Source of the DNA: Paenibacillus sp. FSL K6-1330
Lineage (GTDB): Bacteria; Bacillota; Bacilli; Paenibacillales; Paenibacillaceae
DNA: 64,000 bases
Reading direction: 5' to 3'
Assembly: GCF_037976825.1 (NCBI RefSeq)
Contig: NZ_CP150269.1
Location: 4,849,501 to 4,913,500, forward strand
Shown: piece after piece, positions 56,646-64,000 of the stretch
How the letters are laid out: every line of letters starts with the position of its first letter
Position numbering within the stretch: the first letter of the stretch is position 1
Notes under the pieces: model-generated
What the model was told of the DNA's origin: nothing
Seen by the model: the letters and a program-made list of their open reading frames with translations, nothing else
The model's database searches: none
Made by a program: the position numbers and the translations under genes

Positions 56646-57483
56646 CTTGATTTCTCCGTTCCTCATCATCAAGAGCGAACCGCACGAGTTCTTTTTTGAT
56701 CTCGGCTAGCTGTGTATCGATGCGGGCATCCACGCTTCCGAAGGAAGACCTGATCACGCACCCGCGATCTTTAACCGTGGAATCCGGCAAAATTTGAAGT
56801 TCTGCCTGAGAATCGATCGATAATCCGAGCTCTTCCCGTGCCGCGTATACAAATTCGAATTGCTCAGGAGCTACGCAAAGGGAGATGACTCCTTTTTCCC
56901 GCTTGCGTGCCAGGTTCTTTCGAATCAACTCCAGCGTGAAATCAGGTTCAATCGCAAGCTGACGATCCAGTACTTTTTCCGCTATGCTGCAGCTGAGCTC
57001 CACCAAGAACGGCTCCGCTTCCTGAATTAAATCATCCTTAGCTTGATGGGCGAGCTGAAGCAATTCACTCGCTTGTAAAGTCGCTTGCTCCATCAGTTCC
57101 TTCATCTCAAGTTCTGCCTTGGCTGAGCCCTCGGCGTATCCTTGGTTAAATCCTTCCATTTTCAGCGTCTCAGACAAATCCTCGTCCTGAAGCCTTCTTT
57201 CGCTCCACCACGCTTCAATCTGCTGCTGCGCTTCACTCAACAGCCGCTCCGCCTCTTCCGAAGCCTCACGGATTTGCCTTTCGGCAAACTCTTGAGCATC
57301 CTTCAGCATCTCATGCTTTAAGCGTTCAGCTTCAGCCAGTGTCAGTACAACAGCCGGCTCGGCAGTCGGGGGAGTATACTCCTCGACCGTTTCCTGGGTT
57401 GGTGACGCGTAACGACGAGCAAGATCCAACTCTTTCAACACATCCATCGGTTTATAGTGGGACGATTTGATCAAGTTAGACAA
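56629..57483 (-). CDS. fliH: Flagellar assembly protein FliH
   Basis: About 284 residues. A long helical/coiled-coil N-terminal part (LTLAEAERLKHEMLKDAQEF, EASEEAERLLSEAQQQIEAW) and a C-terminal FliH/V-ATPase E-subunit-like domain (SCSIAEKVLDRQLAIEPDF, LQILPDSTVKDRGCVIRSSF). It regulates FliI. The start lies inside the end of fliG: a TTG at 57483 is nine bases after GGAGGAG, while an ATG at 57492 directly abuts it; the TTG is preferred. Confidence 0.9.
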   Translation of the reverse strand: MSNLIKSSHYKPMDVLKELDLARRYASPTQETVEEYTPPTAEPAVVLTLAEAERLKHEMLKDAQEFAERQIREASEEAERLLSEAQQQIEAWWSERRLQDEDLSETLKMEGFNQGYAEGSAKAELEMKELMEQATLQASELLQLAHQAKDDLIQEAEPFLVELSCSIAEKVLDRQLAIEPDFTLELIRKNLARKREKGVISLCVAPEQFEFVYAAREELGLSIDSQAELQILPDSTVKDRGCVIRSSFGSVDARIDTQLAEIKKELVRFALDDEERRNQDEEAE

Positions 57484-58501
57484 TGATGTCATCTCCTCCG
57501 CCGCGAGCAATAATGACCTCGCCCGCTTCTTCGAGTCTTCGGATCGTGCTTACAATCCGCGTCTGAGCTTCCTCTACATCACGCAGCCGCACCGGTCCCA
57601 TGTATTCCATTTCTTCGCGGAAGGTTTCGGCCATACGCTTGGACATGTTGCGGAAAATGACATCCCGTACTTCTTCGCTTGCCACCTTGAGTGCAAGTTG
57701 TAAATCGGCGTTCTCGACATCGCGGATAATACGCTGTATCGAACGGTTGTCCACGTTGACGATATCTTCGAATACGAACATCCGCTTCTTGATTTCTTCT
57801 GCGAGCTCAGGATCCTGGATTTCCAGGGAGTCGAGGATTGTTCGTTCCGTTCCTCGGTCAACGCCGTTCAAAATTTGAACGATGGATTCAATGCCACCCG
57901 CACTGGTGTAATCCTGCGTAACCGTCGCCGACAGCTTCTGTTCCAGCACGCGTTCCACCTGAGCAATGACTTCTGGTGAAGTACTGTCCATGACTGCAAC
58001 CCTACGCGCTACTTCGGCCTGCTTCTCTTGCGGAAGCGAAGATAGGATCGCGGATGCCTGCTCGTATTGAAGATAGGACAAGACGAGTGCAATGGTCTGT
58101 GCATTTTCGTTCTGTATAAAGTTCAGGATTTGGCTTGGGTCCGCTTTGCGGGCAAAATCAAACGGTCTTACTTGAAGCGTTGCTGTCAGTCTGTTGATCA
58201 CTTCCATCGCTTTTTGCTGTCCAAGTGCCTTCTCCAAAATCTCTTTAGCGTAATTAATACCGCCTTGCGAGATGTATTCCTGGGCTAGACAAATTTGATG
58301 GAATTCCTGAATAATGCTATCTTTCTCATCACTGTCGACTTTGCGAACATTCGCAATCTCCAGCGTTAATTGTTCAATCTCTTCATCTCGAAGATGCTTA
58401 AATATTTGAGCGGACACTTCCGGGCCAAGTGTAATGAGCAGTATAGCCGCTTTTTGACGTCCGCTTAACATTTGGTTATTTCCCTTAGCCAATGCTTCCA
58501 C
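57476..58501 (-). CDS. fliG: Flagellar motor switch protein FliG
   Basis: 341 residues. N-terminal MS-ring-binding domain (SGRQKAAILLITLGPEVSAQ), middle domain (FARKADPSQILNFIQNENAQ, HPQ-type site reads NENAQTIALVLSYL), and C-terminal torque helix domain with charged residues (FEDIVNVDNRSIQRIIRDVE, MSKRMAETFREEMEYMGPVR). The start is a GTG at 58501 or TTG three codons later; both have GAGG upstream. It is 2 bases after fliF. Confidence 0.95.
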   Translation of the reverse strand: MEALAKGNNQMLSGRQKAAILLITLGPEVSAQIFKHLRDEEIEQLTLEIANVRKVDSDEKDSIIQEFHQICLAQEYISQGGINYAKEILEKALGQQKAMEVINRLTATLQVRPFDFARKADPSQILNFIQNENAQTIALVLSYLQYEQASAILSSLPQEKQAEVARRVAVMDSTSPEVIAQVERVLEQKLSATVTQDYTSAGGIESIVQILNGVDRGTERTILDSLEIQDPELAEEIKKRMFVFEDIVNVDNRSIQRIIRDVENADLQLALKVASEEVRDVIFRNMSKRMAETFREEMEYMGPVRLRDVEEAQTRIVSTIRRLEEAGEVIIARGGGDDIIV

Positions 58502-58503
58502 CT

Positions 58504-60067
58504 CTATTCCTCAGCTAGCCATGTGCGAAGTAAATTCACGAATTCATCTGGCTTCTTCTTCGCCAAGGTTTCGAGCTGCTTACGAACCTGGCTTTCATTG
58601 GTTATACTTTCGAGATTAATCGATGGGAATTCCGTAACTGGCGGAAGCTGAATGTCGTCTTCAAATTCTTCCTGCTGCTGTCTGCGTCTGCGGATGATGA
58701 AATAGGTTCCTCCAGCAATTAACGCTAACGCAGCGATACCAATCCCCCATAATACAGGTTTTGAAAGAACGGTTTTCGGATTTTCATCCGCATTTACATT
58801 AAATACCTGTGAAATAACTGAAACTTTTTTGGACAAATCAGCGTCTGTATAAGTAGAGTCTGTATCCGAGAGCGACGCTCGTACAATATTAACCAGAATG
58901 TTCTGTATTGCCGTTCTTGTTGCATCATCCAAAGTTTGTTGTCCGGCAGGTGGTTCAACCGAGACATTAATGGTTAAATCTTTAACAGTATATGGACTTG
59001 CTATGATATCCTTCGTAATCCGGTTAACTTCATAGTTAACGGTTTTGGAGAGCTCTTCCGAGTTCGTTTCTCCACTTCCAGAATCGCTAGGATATCCCGG
59101 AACAGCTTCTTCGCCTACACCGGCCACTCCGCCGGTTGGACTACTGGTTCCCGAATAGTTCTTCTGGATCTCCTGAACACTGAGCTCAATCCCCTTCATT
59201 TCTTCTTCATCAACAGGGGTTACGATGTTTTCTTTGCTCTGCACCTGATCAAAGTTCAGTTTCGAGGCAACCAGAACATTAACTTTATTCGATCCCATGT
59301 ATTGCGAGAGAAACTGCTGAACATTTTGCCTAACATCGCTTTCGAATTTTTTCTGAAGCGCGAAGTTTTCTTCCACCTTGACCGCCTTTAGCTGTTGCGA
59401 GCAGCTCGACTTCGTCATTGGTGATTGTAATGTTCTCAACCGGCAAGTTTGGAATGGCTGTCTTCACCAGGTTGTAGTACCCGTCAATGACTTCTTGATT
59501 AGGACGATAGCCCGGTTTGAATTGCACAACTACGGAAGCGCTGGCTTGATCTTCGTTTCCGTTCTTGGCAAATACACTTTCTTTTGGCAGATTTAATAAT
59601 ACCGTTGCATCTTGGACGCCCTGCATTTTCTCAAGCAGTCGTTCTACTTCGCCATTCAGTGCATTTACATATTTCACTTCGAATTCGTTATCTGTCATCC
59701 CGATGGCCGATGCGTTCTTCTCGAAGGTTTCGAATCCGATCGTACCATTCTGTACAAGTCCTTGAGACCCTACATCAATCTGGACTTTAGCTGCGCTCGT
59801 ACTCGGAACCAGGATGCTTCTGCCATCCTCGCTCAGCTTGTAGGAAATTCCTTGAGTCTCCAGGTGGCTGATGATTCCTGCGGCATCGCTGGAATTTAGA
59901 TCCCGGAATGCTACTTCGTACTTCGTCTTAGAGAACTGCATCGTTAGTACGATTAGAGCAATCAAAACAAATGCTATTGTAGCGATTAACATTATTTTTT
60001 GTTTGTTGCTGAATTGGTTCCAATACTGGGTCATTCTCTCCCTATATTGGGTAATTCTCTCGTTCAC
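58504..60067 (-). pseudogene. fliF: Flagellar MS-ring protein FliF, split by a one-base frameshift
   Basis: The MS-ring gene is in two frames. The 5' part (60067 down to 59330) encodes residues 1 to ~232: the N-terminal TM segment (IMLIATIAFVLIALIVLTMQ), RBM domains (YEVAFRDLNSSDAAGII, VLLNLPKESVFAKNG) and YNLVKTAIPNLPVENITI, then runs off after ELLATAKGGQGG into RKLRASEKIRKRC and a stop. The 3' part continues in the +1 frame with VEENFALQKKFESDVRQNV and the rest of the family, including the second TM segment (WGIGIAALALIAGGTYFII) and the FliG-binding C-terminus. Removing one base near 59366-59377 restores a 520-residue protein, close to the usual ~530. A sequencing error or a real loss-of-function mutation are both possible. 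Confidence 0.9.
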
Positions 60068-60101
60068 ATTGTCACCCCATCCGAAACTTTGCTAGAAACA
60101 T

Positions 60102-60410
60102 TTAGATTTGCGTGCGCATGATCTCTTGATAGGCTTCTACCACTTTGTTTCGGACCTGTGTTGTGAGCTGAATGCTCAACAGAGCCTGTTGGGCGGATAT
60201 CATCGCCTGATCTACGTTTACTTGTCCAATCATTAATTTATCGCTCATGACATGAGCATTTTGTTCCTGTGCTGCCACAGAGTTCAGTGCTTCATTCAGG
60301 TAAGAGCCAAAATCGCGAATCGATTCGGAAGGAGTCGCTCCATTTTTCACTTGCTCCTGCAGTTGAAGCGGCTGTACGCCCTGAACACTGAACATTGCAT
60401 TTTGAATCAT
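60102..60410 (-). CDS. fliE: Flagellar hook-basal body protein FliE
   Basis: 102-residue adaptor between the MS-ring and rod, and the first exported rod protein. C-terminal signature LMIGQVNVDQAMISAQQALL and VRNKVVEAYQEIMRTQI. It lies between flgC and fliF as in Bacillus. Confidence 0.95.
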   Translation of the reverse strand: MIQNAMFSVQGVQPLQLQEQVKNGATPSESIRDFGSYLNEALNSVAAQEQNAHVMSDKLMIGQVNVDQAMISAQQALLSIQLTTQVRNKVVEAYQEIMRTQI

Positions 60411-60454
60411 CTCTTTCTCTCCTCCTACAATATGGGCTTATGTATTTTCACTTG

Positions 60455-60904
60455 TTATCTACCGATCTCCAATGCCTTCATAATCATCGCTTTCGAAGCA
60501 TTTATCGCAGTAACGTTAGCTTCGTAAGAACGTGTAGCTGCTAGCATATCCACCATTTCCTTCGTAATGTCCACGTTAGGCATAAAGACATAGCCTGCCG
60601 CATTCGCATCAGGATGTGTAGGGTTATATACCTGTTTCAGCGGGGTTTGATCTTCCCGTACCTGGGCAACCTTTACCCCTTGTCCCACATTCTGTCCATC
60701 CATCTGTGCTCTAAGAAGCCCTTCAAACGATTCCTGCTGCGGCTGGAACACAACTGTTTTTCGGCGATACGGAACGGCTTGGCCATTCTCGATTCGTGCG
60801 CGTGTAGTTTCTGCATTGGCTATGTTGGAGGAGATGACATCCATTCGAAGCCGTTGTGCTGTTAGAGCTGATGCATTAATACCGAAACTATTGCTAATAT
60901 TCAT
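60455..60904 (-). CDS. flgC: Flagellar basal-body rod protein FlgC
   Basis: 149 residues. N-terminal rod motif LTAQRLRMDVISSNIANAET; middle VVFQPQQESFEGLLRAQMDG; C-terminal NVDITKEMVDMLAATRSYEA. It lies 5 bases after flgB. Confidence 0.96.
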   Translation of the reverse strand: MNISNSFGINASALTAQRLRMDVISSNIANAETTRARIENGQAVPYRRKTVVFQPQQESFEGLLRAQMDGQNVGQGVKVAQVREDQTPLKQVYNPTHPDANAAGYVFMPNVDITKEMVDMLAATRSYEANVTAINASKAMIMKALEIGR

Positions 60905-60909
60905 GAACC

Positions 60910-61317
60910 CTATCTCCCTTCAATAGCTGTACGCATCATTCGAATCTGCTCATTTACAGCTTGTATGTATGAATTATAACGGAGCTGATTCTCTGCAAGC
61001 AGCGACATTTCTCTGTCTGCATCGACATTATTCTGGTTGTTATTCATGGAGCTGCTGCCATCCTTCATGACCGAAGCATCAGGAATCCCCCCGGTTGGAC
61101 CAATGACAAAATGCCTGGGATCTGTTCTTCTGCCCTGAAGTGACAATTGGGCCCCATCCATTTCTTTTTTCAGAAGACTCTCAAAGGATACCTCGGATCT
61201 CTTAAAATGAGGAGTATCCACGTTGGCGATGTTGTTTGCAATCACATTGTTTCTGAGATTTGCTGCATCCAACCCGCTTTGAAGCCGTTGAAAAGAACTA
61301 TTATTCAACAGGTTCAC
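60910..61317 (-). CDS. flgB: Flagellar basal-body rod protein FlgB
   Basis: 135 residues. LRNNVIANNIANVDTPHFKR is the rod-protein N-terminal motif; the C-terminus LLAENQLRYNSYIQAVNEQI is typical. It begins with GTG at 61317, nine bases after GGAGG, and is the first gene of the fla/che operon. No clear sigma-A or sigma-D promoter is visible in the 176 bases up to the terminator upstream. Confidence 0.95.
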   Translation of the reverse strand: MNLLNNSSFQRLQSGLDAANLRNNVIANNIANVDTPHFKRSEVSFESLLKKEMDGAQLSLQGRRTDPRHFVIGPTGGIPDASVMKDGSSSMNNNQNNVDADREMSLLAENQLRYNSYIQAVNEQIRMMRTAIEGR

Positions 61318-61492
61318 TAGCTCATTCCTCCTGACTGGACTTTGCAGAAAGGTATTCCACTCTTCCTAGCTAAATCCTCTTTTTTCGACAAATCATATAA
61401 TCCGTATGAACTAACCTAGGTCTTAAGTAGAAAAAGACAACATGATGTCACATAAACTAAGTTTCTTAAAGTTTGGGACTTTTTACAATAAG

Positions 61493-61528
61493 AAAAAAGC
61501 CCTATCTTTTACCAAAAAGAAGGGCTTT
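61493..61528 (-). terminator. Intrinsic terminator between hslU and flgB
   Basis: On the minus strand AAAGCCCT pairs with AGGGCTTT around a 17-base loop region and runs into TTTTTTC (61493-61498). It ends transcripts coming from hslVU about 250 bases after the hslU stop and insulates the fla/che operon. Confidence 0.85.
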
Positions 61529-61622
61529 GTGTTCATTTTTATCCGGTTTTTTTCTATATTATTGCAAATCGTACCACTAAATCTGTAAAATTTAAGCGAT
61601 TTTTCCCGAAGGGTAGGTCCTG

Positions 61623-61745
61623 CTACGACCCATAAAATTCACAAAAAATTACGAAATCCGTCCCGATCCCTTCCAACATGCGAAAGCGCTTCGACAACTT
61701 GCTAGTAGGGTCATGATGAATATCGACAATTATTTCCTTTCGCAT
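61623..61745 (-). CDS. Possible 40-residue small ORF downstream of hslU
   Basis: An ATG-to-TAG frame of 40 codons lies in the roughly 245-base stretch between the hslU stop and the terminator. It would encode a mixed charged/hydrophobic peptide starting MRKEIIVDIHHD and ending VIFCEFYGS. The ribosome-binding site is poor. An overlapping shorter frame starts with TTG (near 61730) five bases after AAAGGA and would give a 26-residue hydrophobic peptide. Either, or neither, may be translated; the stretch could simply be a long 3' untranslated region or an sRNA. Confidence 0.25.
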   Translation of the reverse strand: MRKEIIVDIHHDPTSKLSKRFRMLEGIGTDFVIFCEFYGS

Positions 61746-61774
61746 ACCCGGAAGATAGACCTATATGCATGCAA

Positions 61775-63181
61775 CTACAGAATATACTGGCTCAGATCCC
61801 GGTCCTGGGCGATGCCGGCAAGTTTCTCCCGGACATACTGCGGCGTGATCACCATGCGGTCCAGCGTCAACTCAGGCGCTTCAAATGACAGGTCTTCGAG
61901 GAGCTTCTCCAATATCGTATGAAGCCTCCGCGCGCCTATATTCTCCGTGTTCTGGTTAACCGAAGCCGCGATTTGGGCGATCTCCCGTATTGCTTCTGGG
62001 GAAAACTCAACCTCAAGATCTTCAGTACGCAGCAGATTGACGTATTGCTTGGTTAGTGCATTTTTCGGCTCGGTCAAAATGGATACAAAATCGTCGAGTG
62101 ACAAGCTGCTGAGCTCCACCCGAATCGGAAAACGCCCCTGAAGCTCGGGTATCAAATCCGATGGCTTCGCAATATGAAAAGCACCGGCAGCGATAAAGAG
62201 GACAAAGTCCGTTTTTACCGGCCCGTATTTCGTCATAATCGTGGAGCCTTCCACGATAGGCAAAATATCGCGCTGCACACCTTCTCTGGACACATCTGGA
62301 CCTGATTGACGGCCCTGGCTGGCAACCTTGTCGATCTCGTCGATAAAGATAATACCGGATTGCTCTGCCCGACGAATAGACTCCTGAATGACATCATCCA
62401 TATCGATAAGCTTGCCAGCTTCCTCTTGCGTCAGCACTTTCCTGGCTTCCTTGACGGACAGCTTGCGGCGCTTTGTGCGCTTTGGCATCAGATTACCGAA
62501 CATTTCCTGCATGTTCATCCCCATCTGATCATTGCCCTGCCCCGCAAACATATCAAACATGTTCGGAGCAGCATCCTCGACATCAATCTCAATCGTTTCA
62601 TCTTCAAGCTTGCCGGACAGCAGGTTAAAACGAACTTGTCTCCGTTTCTCTTTGAGACTAACGTCCTTATCGTCCGCATCCTCATCTTCGGCCTGGGTAT
62701 CGTTATTGGCACCGCCAAACAGCATCTCAAAGGGATTGCGCTGACTTTTCTGTCCTTTGGTTGAAGGTGCCAACAGCTGAACGATCCGCTCGTTCGCCAT
62801 TTCCTCGGCTTTGTCCTTTACCTTCTCGGTACGTTCCAGCTTCACCATCCGGATCGCGGTTTCCACAAGATCACGTACCATGGATTCCACATCACGCCCA
62901 ACATAACCAACCTCGGTAAACTTTGTCGCCTCGACCTTGACGAACGGTGCATGGACCAGCTTGGCAAGCCTTCTTGCAATCTCCGTTTTGCCGACGCCGG
63001 TAGGACCGATCATCAGAATGTTCTTCGGTACGATTTCATCCCGCTCGTCATCTGTAAGCAAACTCCGGCGATAGCGGTTCCGAAGGGCTACAGCGACCGA
63101 TTTTTTAGCGTCCTTCTGCCCTACGATGTATTTATCCAGCTCGGATACAATCTGTCTTGGCGTCATCGATTCTTTACTCAT
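61775..63181 (-). CDS. hslU: HslU (ClpY) unfoldase ATPase
   Basis: AAA+ ATPase that unfolds substrates for HslV, about 468 residues. Walker [18 protein letters not shown] near residue 60, Walker [12 protein letters not shown], pore motif [14 protein letters not shown], sensor region [12 protein letters not shown], and the C-terminal tail DLSQYIL that inserts into HslV. The I-domain (about 110-240) is acidic and Met/Gly-rich. Start is the ATG at 63181 eight bases after GGAGG. It is 50 bases after hslV. Confidence 0.97.
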   Translation of the reverse strand: MSKESMTPRQIVSELDKYIVGQKDAKKSVAVALRNRYRRSLLTDDERDEIVPKNILMIGPTGVGKTEIARRLAKLVHAPFVKVEATKFTEVGYVGRDVESMVRDLVETAIRMVKLERTEKVKDKAEEMANERIVQLLAPSTKGQKSQRNPFEMLFGGANNDTQAEDEDADDKDVSLKEKRRQVRFNLLSGKLEDETIEIDVEDAAPNMFDMFAGQGNDQMGMNMQEMFGNLMPKRTKRRKLSVKEARKVLTQEEAGKLIDMDDVIQESIRRAEQSGIIFIDEIDKVASQGRQSGPDVSREGVQRDILPIVEGSTIMTKYGPVKTDFVLFIAAGAFHIAKPSDLIPELQGRFPIRVELSSLSLDDFVSILTEPKNALTKQYVNLLRTEDLEVEFSPEAIREIAQIAASVNQNTENIGARRLHTILEKLLEDLSFEAPELTLDRMVITPQYVREKLAGIAQDRDLSQYIL

Positions 63182-63230
63182 CGCGAATACCTCCACCCCT
63201 GATATGGCTATATGTTACTGTATGGCATCC

Positions 63231-63773
63231 TTACAGCTCTTCGACAATAATGTTGCTGTTGGTATAGACACACACCTCAGAAGCGATCTGAAGCGCCTCT
63301 CTGGCTATATCCTTTGCTTCCATATGTCCGGCATGTCGCTTAAGCGCCCGACCTGCCGACAAGGCAAAATTGCCGCCTGACCCTATGGCCAGCACATCAT
63401 CATCGGGCTCGATGATTTCGCCGCCGCCTGAAATCAGGAGCATTCCTGTTTTATCCATAACAATCATCAAAGCCTCAAGTTTGCGAAGCACACGGTCTTG
63501 ACGCCAGTCCTTCGCGAGCTCAACAGCGGCACGCTGCAGGTTTCCATGGTGCTCTTCCAGCTTGCCTTCGAATTTCTCAAATAACGTAATTGCATCCGCC
63601 ACAGAACCGGCAAAACCGGCGACAACTTGTCCCCGGTAAAGACGGCGCACTTTCTTGGCGGTCTGCTTCATGACTACACTTTCACCAAATGTAACTTGGC
63701 CATCGCCGGCAATAGCTGCTGTGCCATTATGCCGTACTGCGCAAATCGTCGTGGCGTGAAAAGTCATTTCCAT
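63231..63773 (-). CDS. hslV: HslV (ClpQ) protease subunit
   Basis: Proteasome-like peptidase of the HslUV complex, 180 residues. The family core [10 protein letters not shown]...[11 protein letters not shown] is clear, with [30 protein letters not shown] and [12 protein letters not shown]. Here the usual Thr-Thr pair is preceded by MEMTFHA rather than by Met alone, similar to Bacillus ClpQ where a short extension supplies an N-terminal Ser. GGGAGG lies ten bases before the first ATG (63773); a second ATG at 63767 would expose an N-terminal Thr. It follows trmFO with no xerC between. Confidence 0.95.
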   Translation of the reverse strand: MEMTFHATTICAVRHNGTAAIAGDGQVTFGESVVMKQTAKKVRRLYRGQVVAGFAGSVADAITLFEKFEGKLEEHHGNLQRAAVELAKDWRQDRVLRKLEALMIVMDKTGMLLISGGGEIIEPDDDVLAIGSGGNFALSAGRALKRHAGHMEAKDIAREALQIASEVCVYTNSNIIVEEL

Positions 63774-63802
63774 GATGGCAAGACCTCCCTAAGAAAATAA
63801 GA

Positions 63803-64000
63803 TTAGATTGTATTTAGTTCGTTAGCATTAATAAATATTCGTACTCCGTCAAGAGCTCGGCTCGCAAGCGCTTCGTTTTTTTCCTTTTTGTTGCGAATGC
63901 GCTTCTCGAGACTCGGAAGAAGACCGAAGTTCGCATTCATCGGCTGGAAGTTATCGGGATCTGCATGGGTGATGTAGTAGGCCATACTTCCGATGGTTGA
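63803..64000 (-). CDS. trmFO: TrmFO, 3' end (methylenetetrahydrofolate-tRNA uracil-5-methyltransferase)
   Basis: The last 65 codons of the folate/FAD-dependent enzyme that makes m5U54 in tRNA; the rest is outside the window. The end reads [20 protein letters not shown] and [19 protein letters not shown], typical of the TrmFO C-terminus. It is 29 bases upstream of hslV. In Bacillus the order is trmFO-codV-clpQ-clpY. Confidence 0.93.
   Translation of the reverse strand, partial: STIGSMAYYITHADPDNFQPMNANFGLLPSLEKRIRNKKEKNEALASRALDGVRIFINANELNTI

Noticed and set aside
59340..59400. Programmed frameshifting in fliF
   Set aside because: No slippery heptamer, no stop-proximal shift codon like prfB, and no stimulatory hairpin that I can see; an indel or sequencing error is simpler.
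61550..61660. A c-di-GMP or other riboswitch upstream of the fla/che operon
   Set aside because: The stretch lies upstream of the terminator and lacks the conserved riboswitch core; the GGGTCGTAG...CTACCC dyad alone is insufficient.

Overview
The window is a core chromosomal segment of an endospore-forming, flagellated Firmicute, most likely a Paenibacillus or close Paenibacillaceae relative. The evidence is the spore-specific dipicolinate synthase genes, a Bacillus-type gene order through the rpsO/infB, polC/dxr, pyrH/tsf/rpsB and fla/che blocks, frequent TTG/GTG starts behind strong GGAGG ribosome-binding sites, and an archaeal-type prolyl-tRNA synthetase sitting where Bacillus keeps its bacterial-type enzyme. 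The genus is an inference, because no rRNA is present. All of the roughly 66 genes lie on the minus strand, so transcription runs from high to low coordinates.

From the right edge in transcription order: the 3' end of trmFO, then hslV-hslU (ClpQY protease); a 457-base gap with a terminator and a possible small ORF; and a long fla/che operon, flgB-flgC-fliE-fliF-fliG-fliH-fliI-fliJ-motE-like-fliK-flgD-TIGR02530 gene-flgE-swrD-fliL-fliM-fliY-cheY-fliO-fliP-fliQ-fliR-flhB-flhA-flhF-flhG-cheB-cheA-cheW-cheC-cheD-(membrane protein)-sigD-fapA-(small unknown)-swrB-like-(MltG-like anchored protein). This operon encodes the basal body, export gate and ATPase, hook, switch, CheY signalling circuit and the sigma factor for late flagellar genes. 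It ends at a terminator at 29919-29959.

Next are rpsB (own promoter), tsf and pyrH-frr, each closed by a clear intrinsic terminator, then uppS-cdsA-dxr-rseP (isoprenoid, phospholipid and intramembrane protease genes), proS and polC. A near-consensus sigma-A promoter at 15976-16004 drives rimP-nusA-ylxR-ylxQ-infB-rbfA-nrnA-truB-ribF. After that come rpsO, pnp, a YlxY-type polysaccharide deacetylase, an M16 peptidase, dut, and the dipicolinate synthase pair dpaA-dpaB, which supplies the spore core with DPA. Candidate sporulation promoters (sigma-E before ylxY, sigma-K before dpaA) fit these jobs.

The most notable anomalies are: a one-base frameshift that splits fliF; a 30-bp tandem repeat encoding a proline-rich tail on FlgD; the in-place archaeal-type ProS; a YlxY deacetylase whose usual catalytic Asp pair is absent; small uncharacterised genes embedded in the motility operon; and several strong dyads (rimP leader, flgE-swrD gap, pnp leader). 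I see no mobile element, CRISPR array, tRNA, rRNA or defence system. The window is overwhelmingly conserved housekeeping and motility DNA, and I did not find a clearly new multi-gene system.
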